From NCBI GenBank assembly GCA_020747065.1, contig JAGMVK010000020.1, positions 434,001-498,000 of the forward strand: 64,000 nt of DNA, in the 5' to 3' direction. Below are positions 23,233 to 36,120 of the stretch, piece by piece. Numbering within the stretch: position 1 is the stretch's first letter; the number at the start of each line of letters is the position of its first letter. A program made the position numbers and the translations under genes. The notes beneath the pieces were generated by a model. It saw only the letters and a list, made by a program, of their open reading frames with translations, was not told where the DNA came from and did not search any database. This DNA is from Cadophora sp. MPI-SDFR-AT-0126 (taxonomy: Eukaryota > Ascomycota > Leotiomycetes > Helotiales > Ploettnerulaceae).

Positions 23233-23943
23233 ATGGCTTCCGATGGCATCCCCGTCGTCCTCTTCGGAAAGTTACCTCTCGTCACGACTCCGCAAACAGA
23301 AGCTCTACTCCCAGAAGTCGATGGTAAACACTCTCCACCTTTCCCTCCCAACACATAAGAATACTAAATGAGCCCTCAGCAATACACCTCATCGAATCCC
23401 TCACTACTGCCCGCTTGGAGCTCCCCCTCTTGCTCTCAACATCCTCCTCTGCTACCTCCTCCCAGCCCAGACCCATCAAACCCGCTTCCCAAAAAGGCAG
23501 CAACATCCACCGCCCTTCCTCCCAACAACGTCGTCCCTTGGCAGTCATCGCCGGCGGCGGATTCACGCCCAAGGAGTTTGAGGAATTGAGGAAATTGGAG
23601 GGAGCGGAAACGGTACCGTGGTTGAGGGCGGATAACTCGTTGGTGCCGGAGAGTGAGTGGCCGCCTAATCCAGTGGTATGTACCTACATTTCCTACCCCT
23701 CTTGCTTTTGGTTGTTCAAAATCGTGCAGTTCAAGATGTGTCCTGAGAGGAGTTTGGTACTTTGCGAAAAAGGATTTTGACTTTGAAGCTTGAGGCTTTG
23801 TAACGCTGACTTGCTTGTTGAAGTATCCTGGGAGAGCGGCGGAAAGAATTAAGGAGGCGCTGAGGAGAGAGGGAGTTACTGGGAAGGAGGAAAAGGGAGA
23901 GAAGGCGGAGGTGAAAGGGGCGGGAGAGGTGTGGTTCTACTAA
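23233..23943 (+). CDS. Small conserved-looking protein of unknown function
   Basis: Three exons (23233-23323, 23380-23675, 23824-23943) join in phase to 168 aa. The protein starts MASDGIPVVLFGKLPLV, continues with a Ser/Pro/Gln-rich middle, then PLAVIAGGGFTPKEFEELR, TVPWLRADN and PPNPVYPGRAAERIKEAL, and ends in a charged tail finishing EVWFY. The ordered start and the PWLR...P segment suggest a folded protein with a nucleotide-like or regulatory site, but I do not recognise the family. Splice sites are standard and the third base shows coding bias, so I take the gene as real. Function not assigned. Confidence 0.75.
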
Positions 23944-25856
23944 AGTGTTGTGCCGGGGATGCGATGGTTACAGGAAGTGGACGTTGAGAAGGTTATGGAG
24001 TTCGTGGGCGTCAGCGAGATTTTCAGAAATTTGTTTCGGACTTTGTTCAATCGAAGAGCTAGATTAGAGGGGCTCAGGGCTCTTGTAATGATATGAAGAT
24101 GATATTTCGTGTAATCTTGCTAATGATTTGCGAAAAGGTCGCTCAATTACCGAAAAGGCGATAGAAACTAAATTCTTGCCGAGAATTGTTACGGAAAACT
24201 GTTCGACGTATTTTCCATTTACAACAAGACTTGCAGATGTATTTAGAATCAATTTTTTCTCACATTAGTACAGATTGTACGCTCTAGAAACTGTTGCCAA
24301 TCTGACAAATGCTACCAAGTATCGTATGTCAGCATGAACATGTTCAATGCGACCAATGGAACGATTAATACCGAGAGAATGTTAATGTTCCTGTACCAAA
24401 TAACCCTTTCGGTCAAGCTTTACAACTTATAATGCATTACTTAATCAACCAAGACCCTTCTTGGCCACCCCCCGCCCCCGTAATACTTGGTTTGATTGGT
24501 GTTGGTTTGTAGATCCAAATCTCATTTGTTCAAGGGGACGTATATTTAAGTTAGATGCGGGAGTTCAGATTCGGTTGGAGCTTCGCTATATACAGATTCA
24601 CTATGTCAATGTCTTTTGAATTTCTGGCTCTGTTGACGCCCATTTCAAACATTCAAGTTGTCGACCCCTGATGCACCATCTAAGCTTTCAGCAGACATCA
24701 CCTGGCGAGTTGCGGAGAATCCTGAGAACAATGCAGGTAGATCATATACCCATAACTGCCTTCAGAAACAAGAAACGCAAGGTCCTACATTCTCTGTGAA
24801 GCACCGCGTCGAGAAGAGAATTCACCGCCATGGTAGACATCACCACACACTGCCCAGATACGTATATAAGAACTCATAAGAGCAGCCGGCTTCGGAATAA
24901 GCAAAACAGAACAGGCAAAGCATCTCATCCATGCGGGAATCCAACGTCCTGCCCAGCATTTCAAGAAGCACAGCGATGTATTGAGATAGTTGAGCCGGCC
25001 CAGAATGGAGTTCTGAAGTTGAACAACTTTAATCATGAAGCCTTTATAAGAATGTTACTTAGGTACTACCGTTTTCATTTTGCATGCGAAATGATGATAC
25101 TTCACGGCTGTCAAGCAGCATCTCACTGCCAGGTCCGATCTTTCTGTCAAAACTCTTGGTATATCACCATCCAGCACCATCATTGTCTTCATACAACACA
25201 CTCTCTCCCTACCCTCCCAGTCCTGTAAAAAACACTTGAGCTGCACTGCATCGCCTAGCCTACACAAAAGGACCATACCATGTAAACTCAATAGAGCACA
25301 TAATTCTAGAAACATCCGCGCTGAAATCACACTCAAAACATGGCGTTTTACGCTTGGACTCTGGCTCCGGTGTCTTGAATATATCTACGAACATGAAGAG
25401 AAGGGGGATGTGTATTTATGCTCGTCAGGATCTTGAGAAATTGTATGGATGCCTGGCCGTTCAAGTGAATCTAGACTTTACAGTGGCAATAAAAGCTGTA
25501 CCCGGAGATCGGGTCTTGAAGCGGACTACCGGGAAGATGGCATTTACGACCTAGAAACAGATCTGGAAGAAGAAGCTGAGGGCAAGAAGCTAGTCCGAGA
25601 TAGGTCACTAGCCTAAAATTGACACTGATCCCAAGGCATAACCTTGAGATTTCAATTTTTGATTCGTATCATTGACAAACACAACTTAGTGTACATCAAA
25701 ATTCTAAAAGCCCAAAATAAATATACTCCCACCTCCTACACTGTACCATATATCCATAAGCCGGCCCTCGTTCCTCATTACTCAGGGTATCATTACATCC
25801 ACACACGTACTCTCTGTCACCATTCTGGATCTCTGCCCTTCTTCAACTCTGTATCT
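23944..25856. other. Intergenic, no supported gene
   Basis: About 1.9 kb. The longest frame (24830-25228, plus, 132 codons) has no motif and is overlapped by equally long frames on the other strand. Confidence 0.55.
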
Positions 25857-27284
25857 CTACTTCGACTTCTTTGCCTCGGCCTCCTCATTATATGGGTGCT
25901 TGATGGTAAGGCACCAGATATCGAGGTAATCGCAGATGGTAACGATGACATCGACCTATTAAGATCAGCTTATATCAACTCGCAAGCCCTAGGATAACTT
26001 ACCACAAAGCTACCATAAACTCCAATGGCCATTCCCAACATACAGAACACATAAGCAACCTGGTATACACCTCCTCCAAGAGCACTTGGCCATCCAACAC
26101 CAATGGTCTCCCGAAGGAAAGGTCCCAACGAATCAAATACTCCGTATGCGATGGGCAGAACGAGGACATTGTAGTAGGGGAAGTCGAGCTTGACGAGATG
26201 GGCAGTGATCATTTGTCCGACGGAATAGGCGTTGACGAGCCCAGCGAAGAAGACGAAAGGGACGAGGTGGTTGTGCAAGATTTCGGGGTTGAGGTACAGG
26301 TAAGCTGGGATAAGTGTCCATGTTACAAAGAAGGGAACGAGGCCGAGGAGGGCACCGCGGGACCTGTCTCCGCGCTCTCGGCGGACTTTGATAACATTCA
26401 AGGATCTGAAGGTCAGTGTATGCCTTTGTGGGAGGGAAGAGGGGTGACATACGATTGAATGGTGTTGAAAACAAGGATAGTGCCACCTTGAAACATGTAC
26501 CACTCATTGAATGGGAGTTGGTAGATGTATTCCGGGATGAAGGCATAGTGAGGAACACCAAGAGTTGCCAACATCGACTGTTGCCAGAAGCTGGCTCCTC
26601 CCTTTATAGCCGTGAATGCATATACCATGACCATGATTACGATCCCTTCCACAGGTCCAGAGACTAAGCCAAGTGTGAGGGTCTTTGTGTGGTATTCGTC
26701 CCATGTCTGTACGTAGAATGTAAGAAGTGCTGCGAGCAGTTAGCAGATGCCCAGTATAATGGCGGAGAGCGACATACCTCCAAACAAAGTCAAGACAGTC
26801 TTCCATCCCATTCCCAAGTTCTGCGAGGCTGCGAAGAGGAGGACTTCGAGCGAAGTGTTGACTGCATCCACACCATGATCGAAAAGTTCTCCGAGGGGTC
26901 CGCTCTGATGAGTTCGTCGTCTGCCACAGCCAAACAGTCAATGATGTCCTTAACAATTCGCAGGAGGTTAACTTACGCCTGGGATCCATCGACCGCATCG
27001 AACGTCTGGTACAGGAACAAGCCCGCAGCCCAACTGGCATACACCCAGGGAGGACAATCCTGATCCAGCGTCGGGTTATACCACAGCAGGGTCAAAATGT
27101 TGATAATCACGAAGCTGAAACCACTCAGGGTAATCAGATTCGGGGCCATCCACATGGGAAAGCATTTTATCACTACGTGGGTGTAGAAGGGCTTCAGCAC
27201 GTAACGCGACAGCAGGGAGTGGTCGATGCCGGAGTACTTGTACTGCTTGAGGTTGGGCAGCTTGTCTTGTCGAACATAGACCAT
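25857..27284 (-). CDS. CPT1: Choline/ethanolamine phosphotransferase (CDP-alcohol phosphatidyltransferase)
   Basis: Five exons (27284-26977, 26920-26778, 26729-26453, 26405-26003, 25955-25857) give 409 aa. The enzyme joins CDP-choline or CDP-ethanolamine with diacylglycerol to make phosphatidylcholine or phosphatidylethanolamine, the last step of the Kennedy pathway, in ER or Golgi membranes. The CDP-alcohol motif is complete across the first splice: DAVDGSQARR, then eight residues, G-x3-D-x3-D (GELFDHGVD), with Asp residues that bind metal. TFYVQTWDEYHTKTLTLG follows, typical of the eukaryotic enzyme. Several hydrophobic membrane helices follow; the C-terminus is DYLDIWCLTIKHPYN then a Lys-rich tail. 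CPT and EPT activities cannot be separated by eye, so the symbol is approximate. Confidence 0.93.
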
Positions 27285-28760
27285 GATTGCGGTTGCTCCC
27301 GTCCGAGGGAGAGAGAGAGATGGAGATAGTGATGGAAGAGAGTTGACGTTGGGTTGTGATGTATCAGGAGTCGAGTCAAGTCAAGTCAAGGACAAGGACA
27401 GAGAGACATCCATCCCACATGCACATCCACTTCCGGCGCGACGCAAAGAAATTCTTGAAAGACGCGACGCCAAGACTGCAACGTCATTTCAGCCCGAACA
27501 CCAGGTTCGGGCAGGGTCGCTTGTTGGATAGGGGTAAAAGATCATTGACCACAACACTCTCATTTGTTTATGATCTCAATATAGACTTTGCCGAGAGGGC
27601 CGTTGAAGGCTTGTTTGGATATTCTCAAGGATGTATCTAGGTATACGAGTATATACTTTTGCTGCTCCACCCTACAGTACTGACTGTCCCTCGCTCTCTC
27701 CAACCAAACAAATCCGGTGAGACTCCAGGACCATCGCCAGAGGATGGTTCCTTCCTCTACTCAACATCATCTCACCTCAGCACCTGATCGTCTCCTTCCA
27801 TTTTCTATTCAAAGTCCTTATCTCTCCTCTCTTCTCTCCTATCGCGCTTTCCAATTTCATCGAACGATTCCCCAGCAAACCGCTTCTTGGTCCCATTTCC
27901 CGTCCCCCCCCCCTTCTTCTTCTTCTTCTTCTTCCTCTTACACATCCCCTTCAACATCACCACCACACGGAGAACAATCAAGCAGCCATCCATCACTCGC
28001 TGGCCATAATCGGTATATAGAACAATCACTCAGTGCTACGATGGTCACTCAGCGGTATCACAGGAACCTGGTTCCGACGGGCGGAGCTAATCTTGGATGA
28101 CAAGGGCCGGTAGTCCTTGGTGGGCTGTCCGTCTGCTCCCCTGCGCTTGACACCACACGCGGATAGTGTTCTATCGAGATTCGTCTTTGAAATTCCATAC
28201 GACTGCACGAGCGTTCGTGGTGCTGATTGTTGTCTCTTTTGAATCCCATCTTGTACGACTCTTTTGGAGGACAGATTTTGTGTTTGGTGGATGATGACTG
28301 TGAAGGTAAGCTGTTTTGCCGACCCGAGTTGACAACTGCAAAGTGCTGTGAAATAGGTACTGATGTTTCTCTTTCCTTCAGTCGACACTCGGCAAAGTCA
28401 AGAACTCATCAGGTGGGATCCATTGTCTGGGCCCTAACCTATGTGTTCCCACATTGGCCAGCATCAGAACCTCGCTCCCCGTCTGATAGAAGAAAGTTCA
28501 TCCCGAGAAGACAGACGATAATCTGGGGTGTGGTACGTATTGTTGACAATCTTCCACTGACTAACAATTCGCTTTGGGGTCTCACAGTCAAGGAGTAATG
28601 ATGGTAAGCTATACATTAATTTTCAAGAGCTCGCTCCAAACTCCAAGAATTATGCTAAATACAAGTAGTTCTAGCTCCCAAACGATGCTGTAATTTCCAC
28701 AACCTGAGAACGTCAAACCGAAGGGCCAGACGGGAAATTCTATGTACACCAGGCTGTCTT
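27285..28760. other. Intergenic; simple repeats, unresolved small frames
   Basis: About 1.5 kb containing a C8 run and a (TTC)n-type tract near 27904-27940 and a short GTCAA repeat near 27370. A 120-codon minus frame (28388-28026) and a possible spliced plus mini-frame at 28290-28480 are present; neither has a recognisable domain. Confidence 0.45.
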
Positions 28761-30686
28761 TCACGACTGTCCTTTCTCAAGATCTTTCTCGGGATCTTCG
28801 CTCCTCGGCCTATTTGCTCCGTCAATGTCCCCAATCGCAAGCTCACGACGATCCTGGGGCTTTTCTTCAACAACATCTAACGCATTCAGCGACGATCCCT
28901 CGACATCAGTCTCGTCACTCGAGTCGCTGACATCAGTACTGGATACTGATGCAGACCGATGCTGGGACTCGCCTTCCTGTCCATGTTCTTCATTGGTACT
29001 TGGGGTTGGCGCGAATTTTGATCGTTCTCGAATCGGTCCTCCATACTTGTAGAAGACGAATGGAATTGGCATAAGAAGCACCGCAATGCCTCCAATCAGT
29101 GAACCGCCACCTCCAACTCCAAGAGCATTAAACATTTGTTGAGTAAACAGAGGAGCAGCTGCCCCGACAGCTGAACGGCAAACCGTGTTTGCGGCTAAAG
29201 CACTGGCGGCGTACATCAGGTATGTATCCGTGAGATAATTGAGATAAGCTACGAAAATGAGGAGGATCGAAGTCCCCAAGAATACACCGGCAATCGTTGG
29301 CACGATCCACTACTCGGAGAGTCAGCACATCGATCACATCTTTTCCCGAAGAAACCTAGGAGGACTTACGTGGACGGAATTGTACTGTCCCGACCAAGCG
29401 AACCAAAACATGGTGATCGGAAACAGTATCCCTCCCAACATTGCGACAGGAAGGCGGTCCTCCGGAACACCTTTGTGCCCGGCCTCCAACCTCTTCCGAT
29501 CACGAGCAGAAACCGCGAATATGATCGAGCCACCAATTGCTGCACCAATAGCGGTTCCTATCAAAGGTAGCTCGCCGACACCAGAATTCCAACCTCGCTT
29601 CTGTTGAAACACAATGGGATATATTGTGAACAGCATATAAAGCAAAGCATACACAACCGAAATATAAATCGCCACAGCGAAGGAGATCGGGTCTATCAAG
29701 ATCTTCCATGGTCGCGTGAGAGCAACTTTGTAGATGACGAGCAGAGATCGGTCAGTCGCTTCGATTGGAGCTTGTATATTCTCGTAGCCAGGAATCTTAA
29801 GCTTTCGGAGGCGTCTGGCCTTGTTCAGCAGTACAATCGGGCCAAGAGTTTCGGGAATTGTGAGCATGAGGACTTCAGTGATGCCAGCGAACCAGAGCAT
29901 TACATAAAAGATCCAGCGCCAGTCCTCTTTCAACTCAAGAAAGCCGCCAATCACAGGACCCAGGGCAGGCCCAACGAATGTCATCATTGAGAAAAGTGCC
30001 ATTGCATTTCCTCGCTCGACTGGTCCCCAGATGTCTGCCAATACGCCGGGAGCATTCGAAAGTGGAGCACTGGCCATTGTCCCAGTGAGAAAACGCCCTA
30101 CGAGGAGGGCACCGAAATTATTCGCGAAAGCACACAGGAAGTTGAACACGAGGTATAGAGTAAATGAGATGTAGAAGATCCATCTCCTTCCGTAAAATTC
30201 GGAAAGTGGTGCCCAGAAAAGAGGACCAAAACAGTATCCAAGGAGGAAAAGAGTTATGACTAGGCCAGCTGCTACCTCGGAGACTTGAAAGTGCTTTGAA
30301 ATCCCAACCAATGTTCCTGAGGGGCCGCTCGAAGCAAATGTCGCATTTACGACCAGGAGCACTGAGACAACTGTGATGTACCACCGCCGTCCTGCAGACC
30401 AGTTTTTCGGATTCTCAATATCGTTGGGGCTGAAATCGAGGAGTCCATCTTGATTTCTGTGTGGTTCTGCGGATTTCTCAAGAGCGTCTGATCGGTAGGG
30501 CTTTGCAGTTGGCCGCGACAAGAATCTCTCTATTCGATCCTGAAAAGGTCAGCCCCAACGGGTTCTATGATTCAATATTAAGGCAAGTTCAGAGAAGTTT
30601 TGCCTTTCGGTGCCTCAACGATGGAAGTCTATTGCGGATGTGCAATTGGCGCCGCTGATGACGCAAAGATTCGTTGGACTTACCAT
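28761..30686 (-). CDS. MFS transporter, DHA1 drug:H+ antiporter type
   Basis: Exon 1 is only the ATG (30686-30684), followed by GTAAGT and a 144-base intron. Exon 2 is 30539-29370 and exon 3 is 29309-28761; 573 aa in total. The start reads MDRIERFLSRPT across the junction. Twelve hydrophobic segments are visible. The cytosolic tail before TM1 contains ENPKNWSAGRRW, typical of fungal polyamine/multidrug DHA1 carriers, and LSEFYGRRWIF is the MFS loop 2-3 signature. A charged central loop separates the halves. The C-terminal tail after YKYGGPIRERSKF is long, acidic and Ser-rich and probably regulatory. Likely a proton-driven exporter of toxic compounds or polyamines; substrate unknown. Confidence 0.93.
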
Positions 30687-32269
30687 TTTAAGTTAAGACG
30701 ACTATTTTTTTTTTTTTTTGCCGTCAACACCGAAAAACAAAAAGATTAAGAAAGGATCGGTGAAATTACCTTCAGCTAACAGAAAGGCAAAGATGAAGAT
30801 ATCCACGAGAATGACAAGATATATAAGAAAAAACCCCAAACACGAAAGAGGGGCAATACATGAATGGCGCAAGAGAGAAGCTTGTTAAGCTCAAGACTCG
30901 CATCTGCTAAAGAAACATTAACAATACGCACCAGGATCTCAAAAGACAGGGTTAGATCTGTGACGGCATGATGCCCAAACGGCACTAACCCATACAGCAG
31001 AATCACCATCTGCTACCCCATGAAGGCAAGGTCTGGTTTTCCTTGTACTCTGTAGGTGTGCTGATTGGGTGAGCCTCAGACTGATGTATTTGATGCCGGG
31101 TAATCGGCATGTCGGTCTTAGCTCGTCGGTACGTGACTCGGACGGGATCTGGTCTGGTCTGGCTACGCACAGGCATGCATACCGTGACTGCCAGAAAGTT
31201 GAGAATTCGGCTTTCGGCCTGTTATGACAATAATCTCCTATGTCCGTGGTATTTATCATCGGAGTATCTATTGCTCAATTACGTGGCCAGTCTCGAAGCG
31301 GGGCGTTGAAGTTGTCTGTTCATGGGGACATTGATCAGTCACCCTACATGGCTGACTGTTGGCTCGGCGTTTTTGAGGTGTAGCCCTGTAATTGTGAGCA
31401 ATAGTGTGTTTTCACTGTGTTGTCTTGATTTGCATTTTGGAAAAGACCGAATGTCAAGTCCGTGGCTGAGGCTTATTCTTAACCCCGTGGAAAGTCCCTG
31501 GGTTCGCTTTCAATAATTTCCGATTGGTATCTGGGATGATTTTGAGCGGTTGCCTTGATGAGCAAGAAATTGGCTACTTGGTGACTGTTTTCATGTCTAG
31601 TAACAGCTTATGCGTAACTCCATGGCTGTGTATCTGGTGGAGTTGAGTTCCGCATTTATTTGAGATCCAAAAAAGGCATCTTCCTGAGCATGTGGTCTTC
31701 AGCTTAGGATTTGAGGAACTGAGTATTATCACTAATCTTTGACGTGATGCCTTGTCGGAAGCGGTTACCGTACCGATGTGCATTAAAATACGAAGTGTTG
31801 GGCATTGTGAAGCTGAGCGAATAGGAGCAAAAGATGGCAGATGAGCGAGGATAGTAGCTCTGAATTTGGATTCGGCAATGTGGAAAAGCGAGATGCGAAG
31901 GTCACAGAATTAGATGGTGAGCATTAGGTACCCTTTCGTACATGACAGATGAAAAGTTTGAGACAGATGATACGTTGGAGAGTGTGGAGCCGGAAGGGTA
32001 AGTCATTTGACATTTGGGAAATTGATTGATTGAATTGATTTGCAAAATAAGTAAGCTGTTCTCTATCTAGAATCTTTTCAATATTTGGCTATGCAACGCT
32101 GTGAAATGTTATGAAATCTCCAAAAAGGAGAGCAGAGAAACGACCAATACTTTTGTGTAACTCCTTCCCCCGTGCCCTCTTCTGACATGTTTTCTCTATC
32201 CCCTTGCGCTATCCTCTCCCCCTTGACATTGTACTTGAAGTCACACACCGTCGCTCAACCCTCATCAAC
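30687..32269. other. Intergenic, no supported gene
   Basis: About 1.6 kb with a T15 run at about 30705-30719 next to the MFS start. Only short open frames. Confidence 0.55.
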
Positions 32270-34609
32270 CTACCAACCACCCTGTCTTATTCTCGCTTGC
32301 ATATGAATCTGACTATCGTGCTTCTTCTTCACCTCTCTAACCCACTCATCACGACTGCACAACAACACCTCTCCGCCGTCATCATCGTCATTATCATCAG
32401 CCTCCTTCTTCACTCCAACTCCCTTCTGCCCCCCACCCGTACCTCCCATAACTTCCTGCTTCGCACCTTTAAGTCCCTTAATAACGTCCACATCAACAGC
32501 GAAATCATCATCGTCTTCATCCTTAATCTCGATGTAATTTGAAGAGGAAGACTCGGACTTGATTTTGACAGGAGTGCCGCCGAAGATGGAAGTATATTCG
32601 TGATTCTTTTTGGAGGACGAAGAGGTTGAGGCGCAAGGGAAGAAGAGGTCGATGTCGATGGGCATTTTTGAGGATCCAAGACGGGTTTCTGGTGGAGGTG
32701 GGAGTTCGAGGTCGTAGCTGGATTGGCGGTGAGAGGCGTTTGGCTGCTCGAAGGGGGAATCTGCATCGTCGGATTTTTCTTCTTCTGCTGCTATTGCTTC
32801 TAGTTGTTTTTGCTTTTCTTTGAAGAGAGTCTCGGCTTCCTTGAGTGGGAGGAAGAGAGATTCTTCCTCGTCCTCATCCTCAGTCTCTGTGTGCTGATCT
32901 CGTGCTGCCTCAGAAGATGCGGTGCTCAATATCGTGTCTGGAAATTTATCCGATGAAGCAGTATTGTCTTTTAATTTGTTTTCTGGAGACGGTGTAGCTG
33001 ATGTAGGCATGAGGGTGCTCTCCTTTGTCAGGCTCTCCGACCGGCGCTTTCCAGCATTGTGAATTTTCTCAAGTATTTGCGCTGCTGGTGAAATGAATTT
33101 TCGCATAGCAGACTCCTCAGATAATGTTGATGTAGGTGTAATACTACGGGATTCCGCACTTGAAGTGGCTCTTTGTGGTGTCTGATCTGGTACTGAAGTA
33201 CGTCGTGCTGTTTGCTCTTTCGTTTTAGAGCCTATTGGACTGGGGCTAGCATGCTGAGAGTAAGGAGGGGGAGGTGTTCCCGGTTGTCGAATGCCAGCAG
33301 GCTCATCTCTTGACGAAGTTGCGTAAGATTTTGGTCTGGTTGCCTCCGTCTCTGCCTCTACTTCTTTTGGTTTGGCTGCGCTAGGTGACGAAACTGTATT
33401 CACAGAGAAACTGCCCGATTTTGACATCTCCAAACCTTTTTCAAAGGTGTCCGATTTCTCTGCTTTGTCTTTTGTACCGATATGTTCTTCAGCGGCAGCT
33501 TCTCCCTCTTTAGACATGCTAACCCGGCCATTTTGCTTATCATTGCCCTTCGACTTCTCCAACGCAGAATTGTCGTCCTTTGTTTTCTTCGCCTCTCGCT
33601 TACGCACTACGGACATCTTGGCTTTTCGTTCTCGCTTTCTCGGTCTCGGAGCTTCAGCCAACTCTGTAGTCAAATTCTCTTCGGTCTTTACTTTTGCATC
33701 TGCCGTCATGGCCTTCTTCTGAGCTTGGCTATTGTCGTCATCCTGATCGTCTCGCTTCCGCTTCTGCTTACCCTTTAGCGCCACATCAATAACCTCGCGT
33801 ACATCATCAGTGCGCTGCTGCTTCGTCTCGGAAACATCAATTCTCTCCTCCATGTACTCGATGAAATCTTCGATGCGATCAATGATCTTGTTGACCATAC
33901 CTCCAAGAACGCCATTGTATTCTCCGACTTCCTTTCCAGCGAGCGCAGTACCCAACGCCTCTTTCAGCGTGAGGAACACTGCCTCTTTCCTAGTCTCGGA
34001 CTTAATCTGCACATCCACAAAGGCTAAGAAAGCATCCAGCTTATCACGAATGCCATCGCGATGAGCTGCCAAATTCTTGCGTATACTCGGATGAAGAGGT
34101 CTGCCATGCAACCACTGCGAGCTGGTTTCCTGTGCCTTCTCAAGCTCCTCACGGTTTGGTTGGGGCATGTTGACTTCCTCTATCTTCAATCCCGCCGCCA
34201 ACGCCATATTCAGCGTCTGTGATAATCCCGCACTCCACTCCGCATATCCCTCACACATATGCACGTTTCCCAAATCCCATGGACCAACAGACTCACCTGT
34301 ATTGCCAGGACATGCATCGCCTTGAATCTCCATGATTGTGCCATCGGGAGCACGAGCGGGGTGGCCTTCGTGCTTGCGAAGCATGCGAGCTTGGGCTGGA
34401 GGTGTGTAGACGTTTGTGAAGAGAGCGACTTCACGCTTCGAGAGGAGGTCGGTGTGGATCCCCCATTGAAAGACGAGGTGGAGGTGGTCGGAGATGCGGC
34501 ATTTGTGGAAGAGGGGGTTGGAGAGGATGAGGGGAGCGACAATGGTGTGGGGTACTGGGTCGAGGAGGGGGCGGCTTTGCATGAGAGCTGTGGAGAGGGG
34601 TGGTGCCAT
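32270..34609 (-). CDS. Large charged protein of unknown function, single exon
   Basis: An uninterrupted 779-codon frame with ATG at 34609. The first ~270 residues look folded: SNPLFHKCRISDHLHLVFQ, then GNVHMCEGYAEWSAGLSQ, then helical segments with regular Leu and Ile (KIIDRIEDFIEYMEER). From about residue 280 the protein is highly charged and disordered, with several Lys/Arg clusters (KQKRKRDD, RPRKRERKAK) that could be nuclear signals. Near the C-terminus, hydrophobic-acidic runs such as YIEIKDEDDDDFAVDVDVI resemble SUMO-interacting motifs. No known domain is recognised. The length and the ordered N-terminus make this a real gene. A nuclear role is inference only. Confidence 0.8.
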   Translation of the reverse strand: MAPPLSTALMQSRPLLDPVPHTIVAPLILSNPLFHKCRISDHLHLVFQWGIHTDLLSKREVALFTNVYTPPAQARMLRKHEGHPARAPDGTIMEIQGDACPGNTGESVGPWDLGNVHMCEGYAEWSAGLSQTLNMALAAGLKIEEVNMPQPNREELEKAQETSSQWLHGRPLHPSIRKNLAAHRDGIRDKLDAFLAFVDVQIKSETRKEAVFLTLKEALGTALAGKEVGEYNGVLGGMVNKIIDRIEDFIEYMEERIDVSETKQQRTDDVREVIDVALKGKQKRKRDDQDDDNSQAQKKAMTADAKVKTEENLTTELAEAPRPRKRERKAKMSVVRKREAKKTKDDNSALEKSKGNDKQNGRVSMSKEGEAAAEEHIGTKDKAEKSDTFEKGLEMSKSGSFSVNTVSSPSAAKPKEVEAETEATRPKSYATSSRDEPAGIRQPGTPPPPYSQHASPSPIGSKTKEQTARRTSVPDQTPQRATSSAESRSITPTSTLSEESAMRKFISPAAQILEKIHNAGKRRSESLTKESTLMPTSATPSPENKLKDNTASSDKFPDTILSTASSEAARDQHTETEDEDEEESLFLPLKEAETLFKEKQKQLEAIAAEEEKSDDADSPFEQPNASHRQSSYDLELPPPPETRLGSSKMPIDIDLFFPCASTSSSSKKNHEYTSIFGGTPVKIKSESSSSNYIEIKDEDDDDFAVDVDVIKGLKGAKQEVMGGTGGGQKGVGVKKEADDNDDDDGGEVLLCSRDEWVREVKKKHDSQIHMQARIRQGGW

Positions 34610-36120
34610 GGTGAGGGGTTGGTAAGAATTGGCGATGAAGATGGTTTGTTCAGTGGAGGTGTTCCTGAAGAAGATGTTGGGTATGAATGTATTGAGGGAG
34701 GAGTTCAGTAAGAGTTAGAATTGTTGCTGAGAATCAAGTGTTGTTGTTGTTATTGATAGAAGTTGTAGTTGGTAGATTGTCGGGAGGGAGAGAATTGGTG
34801 CTTGAAAAGACTTTGCTTATTACCAGTCCAAGAGATGGGTAGGTGAATTGAGAGTATTTCACTTCTGTGTCGAATTGAAGCAAAAGCTCAGAATAATAGT
34901 GAAACCCTGTTTAATATGTTGGGACAAAGAAGTTGAGGATCGACAGTGTCCAAAAAGAGGGAGAGAAAGAATATTGAAGGGCGCCACGGTGCCCTTTTCC
35001 GAGACACCTGTTGAAGCTGAGCCAGGGCGGGAATAATAATAGGTCGTGGAAGGAACAGATATGCTGAGCGCAAGTTGTGTTGACGTCTTGTCTTTAATTG
35101 TTTTATCATTCTGTTCTGTGGTTGTCTGAGACGGATAGAAAGCTGGCGTCGAGAGGAGTACAAACGAAATACGCGAAGGGAAGCGAGCCGTATCAAACCG
35201 AGAATCTATCACATTTCAACGTTAATTTGAAGAGAAACTTGACAAAGTGATGTTAGAGGCACGAGATTGACATTCTATCCAATTCTGTTCAGAGATGTCT
35301 GAACTTGCTTGGCTGATGAATTGGCGGAGAACGATGCCCAATCCAGAAATACGTTATGAAGTCTCGTCACGAGCTATATGCATTGCGGCATATTTTTGTT
35401 GCCTGCATTCTGTTTGAACCACCTTCGCGGTTAGTTTGAGATGAATATTGCTTATACATGGAACCTGGTTGGCGGAAAGTGTACCCAGGCTTCAAAGTAT
35501 CTCAACTTTTTGTAAACCTCGTGTGCATGATGCTTTTTAGGTTTTGTTACAACGACAAGTCCAAATATGGACAGTATGGGTTGGTCCGGGACTGACCGAG
35601 GCTATTACTGTTATGCGTCCTCTGTGACTGTGAGGGTCAGATTCAAATGTAGATTAAACAGTGCCACTTACCAGATTGATGTCCGGCTTGTTGCTGGAAA
35701 AAAGCGACCATCTACTCTAATATCGCCGGTTGCTAATCGGCAAAGGGTAGATATTTTTCGGACAATGTAGATTTACCTACATGTCGCCATCACGACCTTT
35801 CAGATCTGCGACACATTATAGAAGCAACATGACGTGACCTAAGCCGAAACTAGAGATTGAATGCATCGACAACAAACATACCCAAGGGGCATGTCAGCCT
35901 GAAAGGATCAGTTGTGGGACTACCACAAACCTAGAGCCGAAACAGAAATTTGAATTCAGAAGTTTTATTATCTACCCTTCGAGACTCCATGTTGAGAACC
36001 AAAAGCATTCCGCCCCTTTTGGCTTTTCCTCGAAACCGTTATCTAGTCATCAATCGGAAAAATCTGGTACCAAATGCTCGATCAACTCCGTTTATTTCGC
36101 TAGCCACCTTGCCTATATCC
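34610..36120. other. Intergenic, no supported gene
   Basis: About 1.5 kb between two minus-strand genes; it includes the promoter of the 779-residue protein. Short frames only. Confidence 0.55.

Noticed and set aside
32204..34711. Several plus-strand frames up to 150 codons over the 779-residue gene
   Set aside because: Antisense shadows of a continuous minus-strand coding frame.
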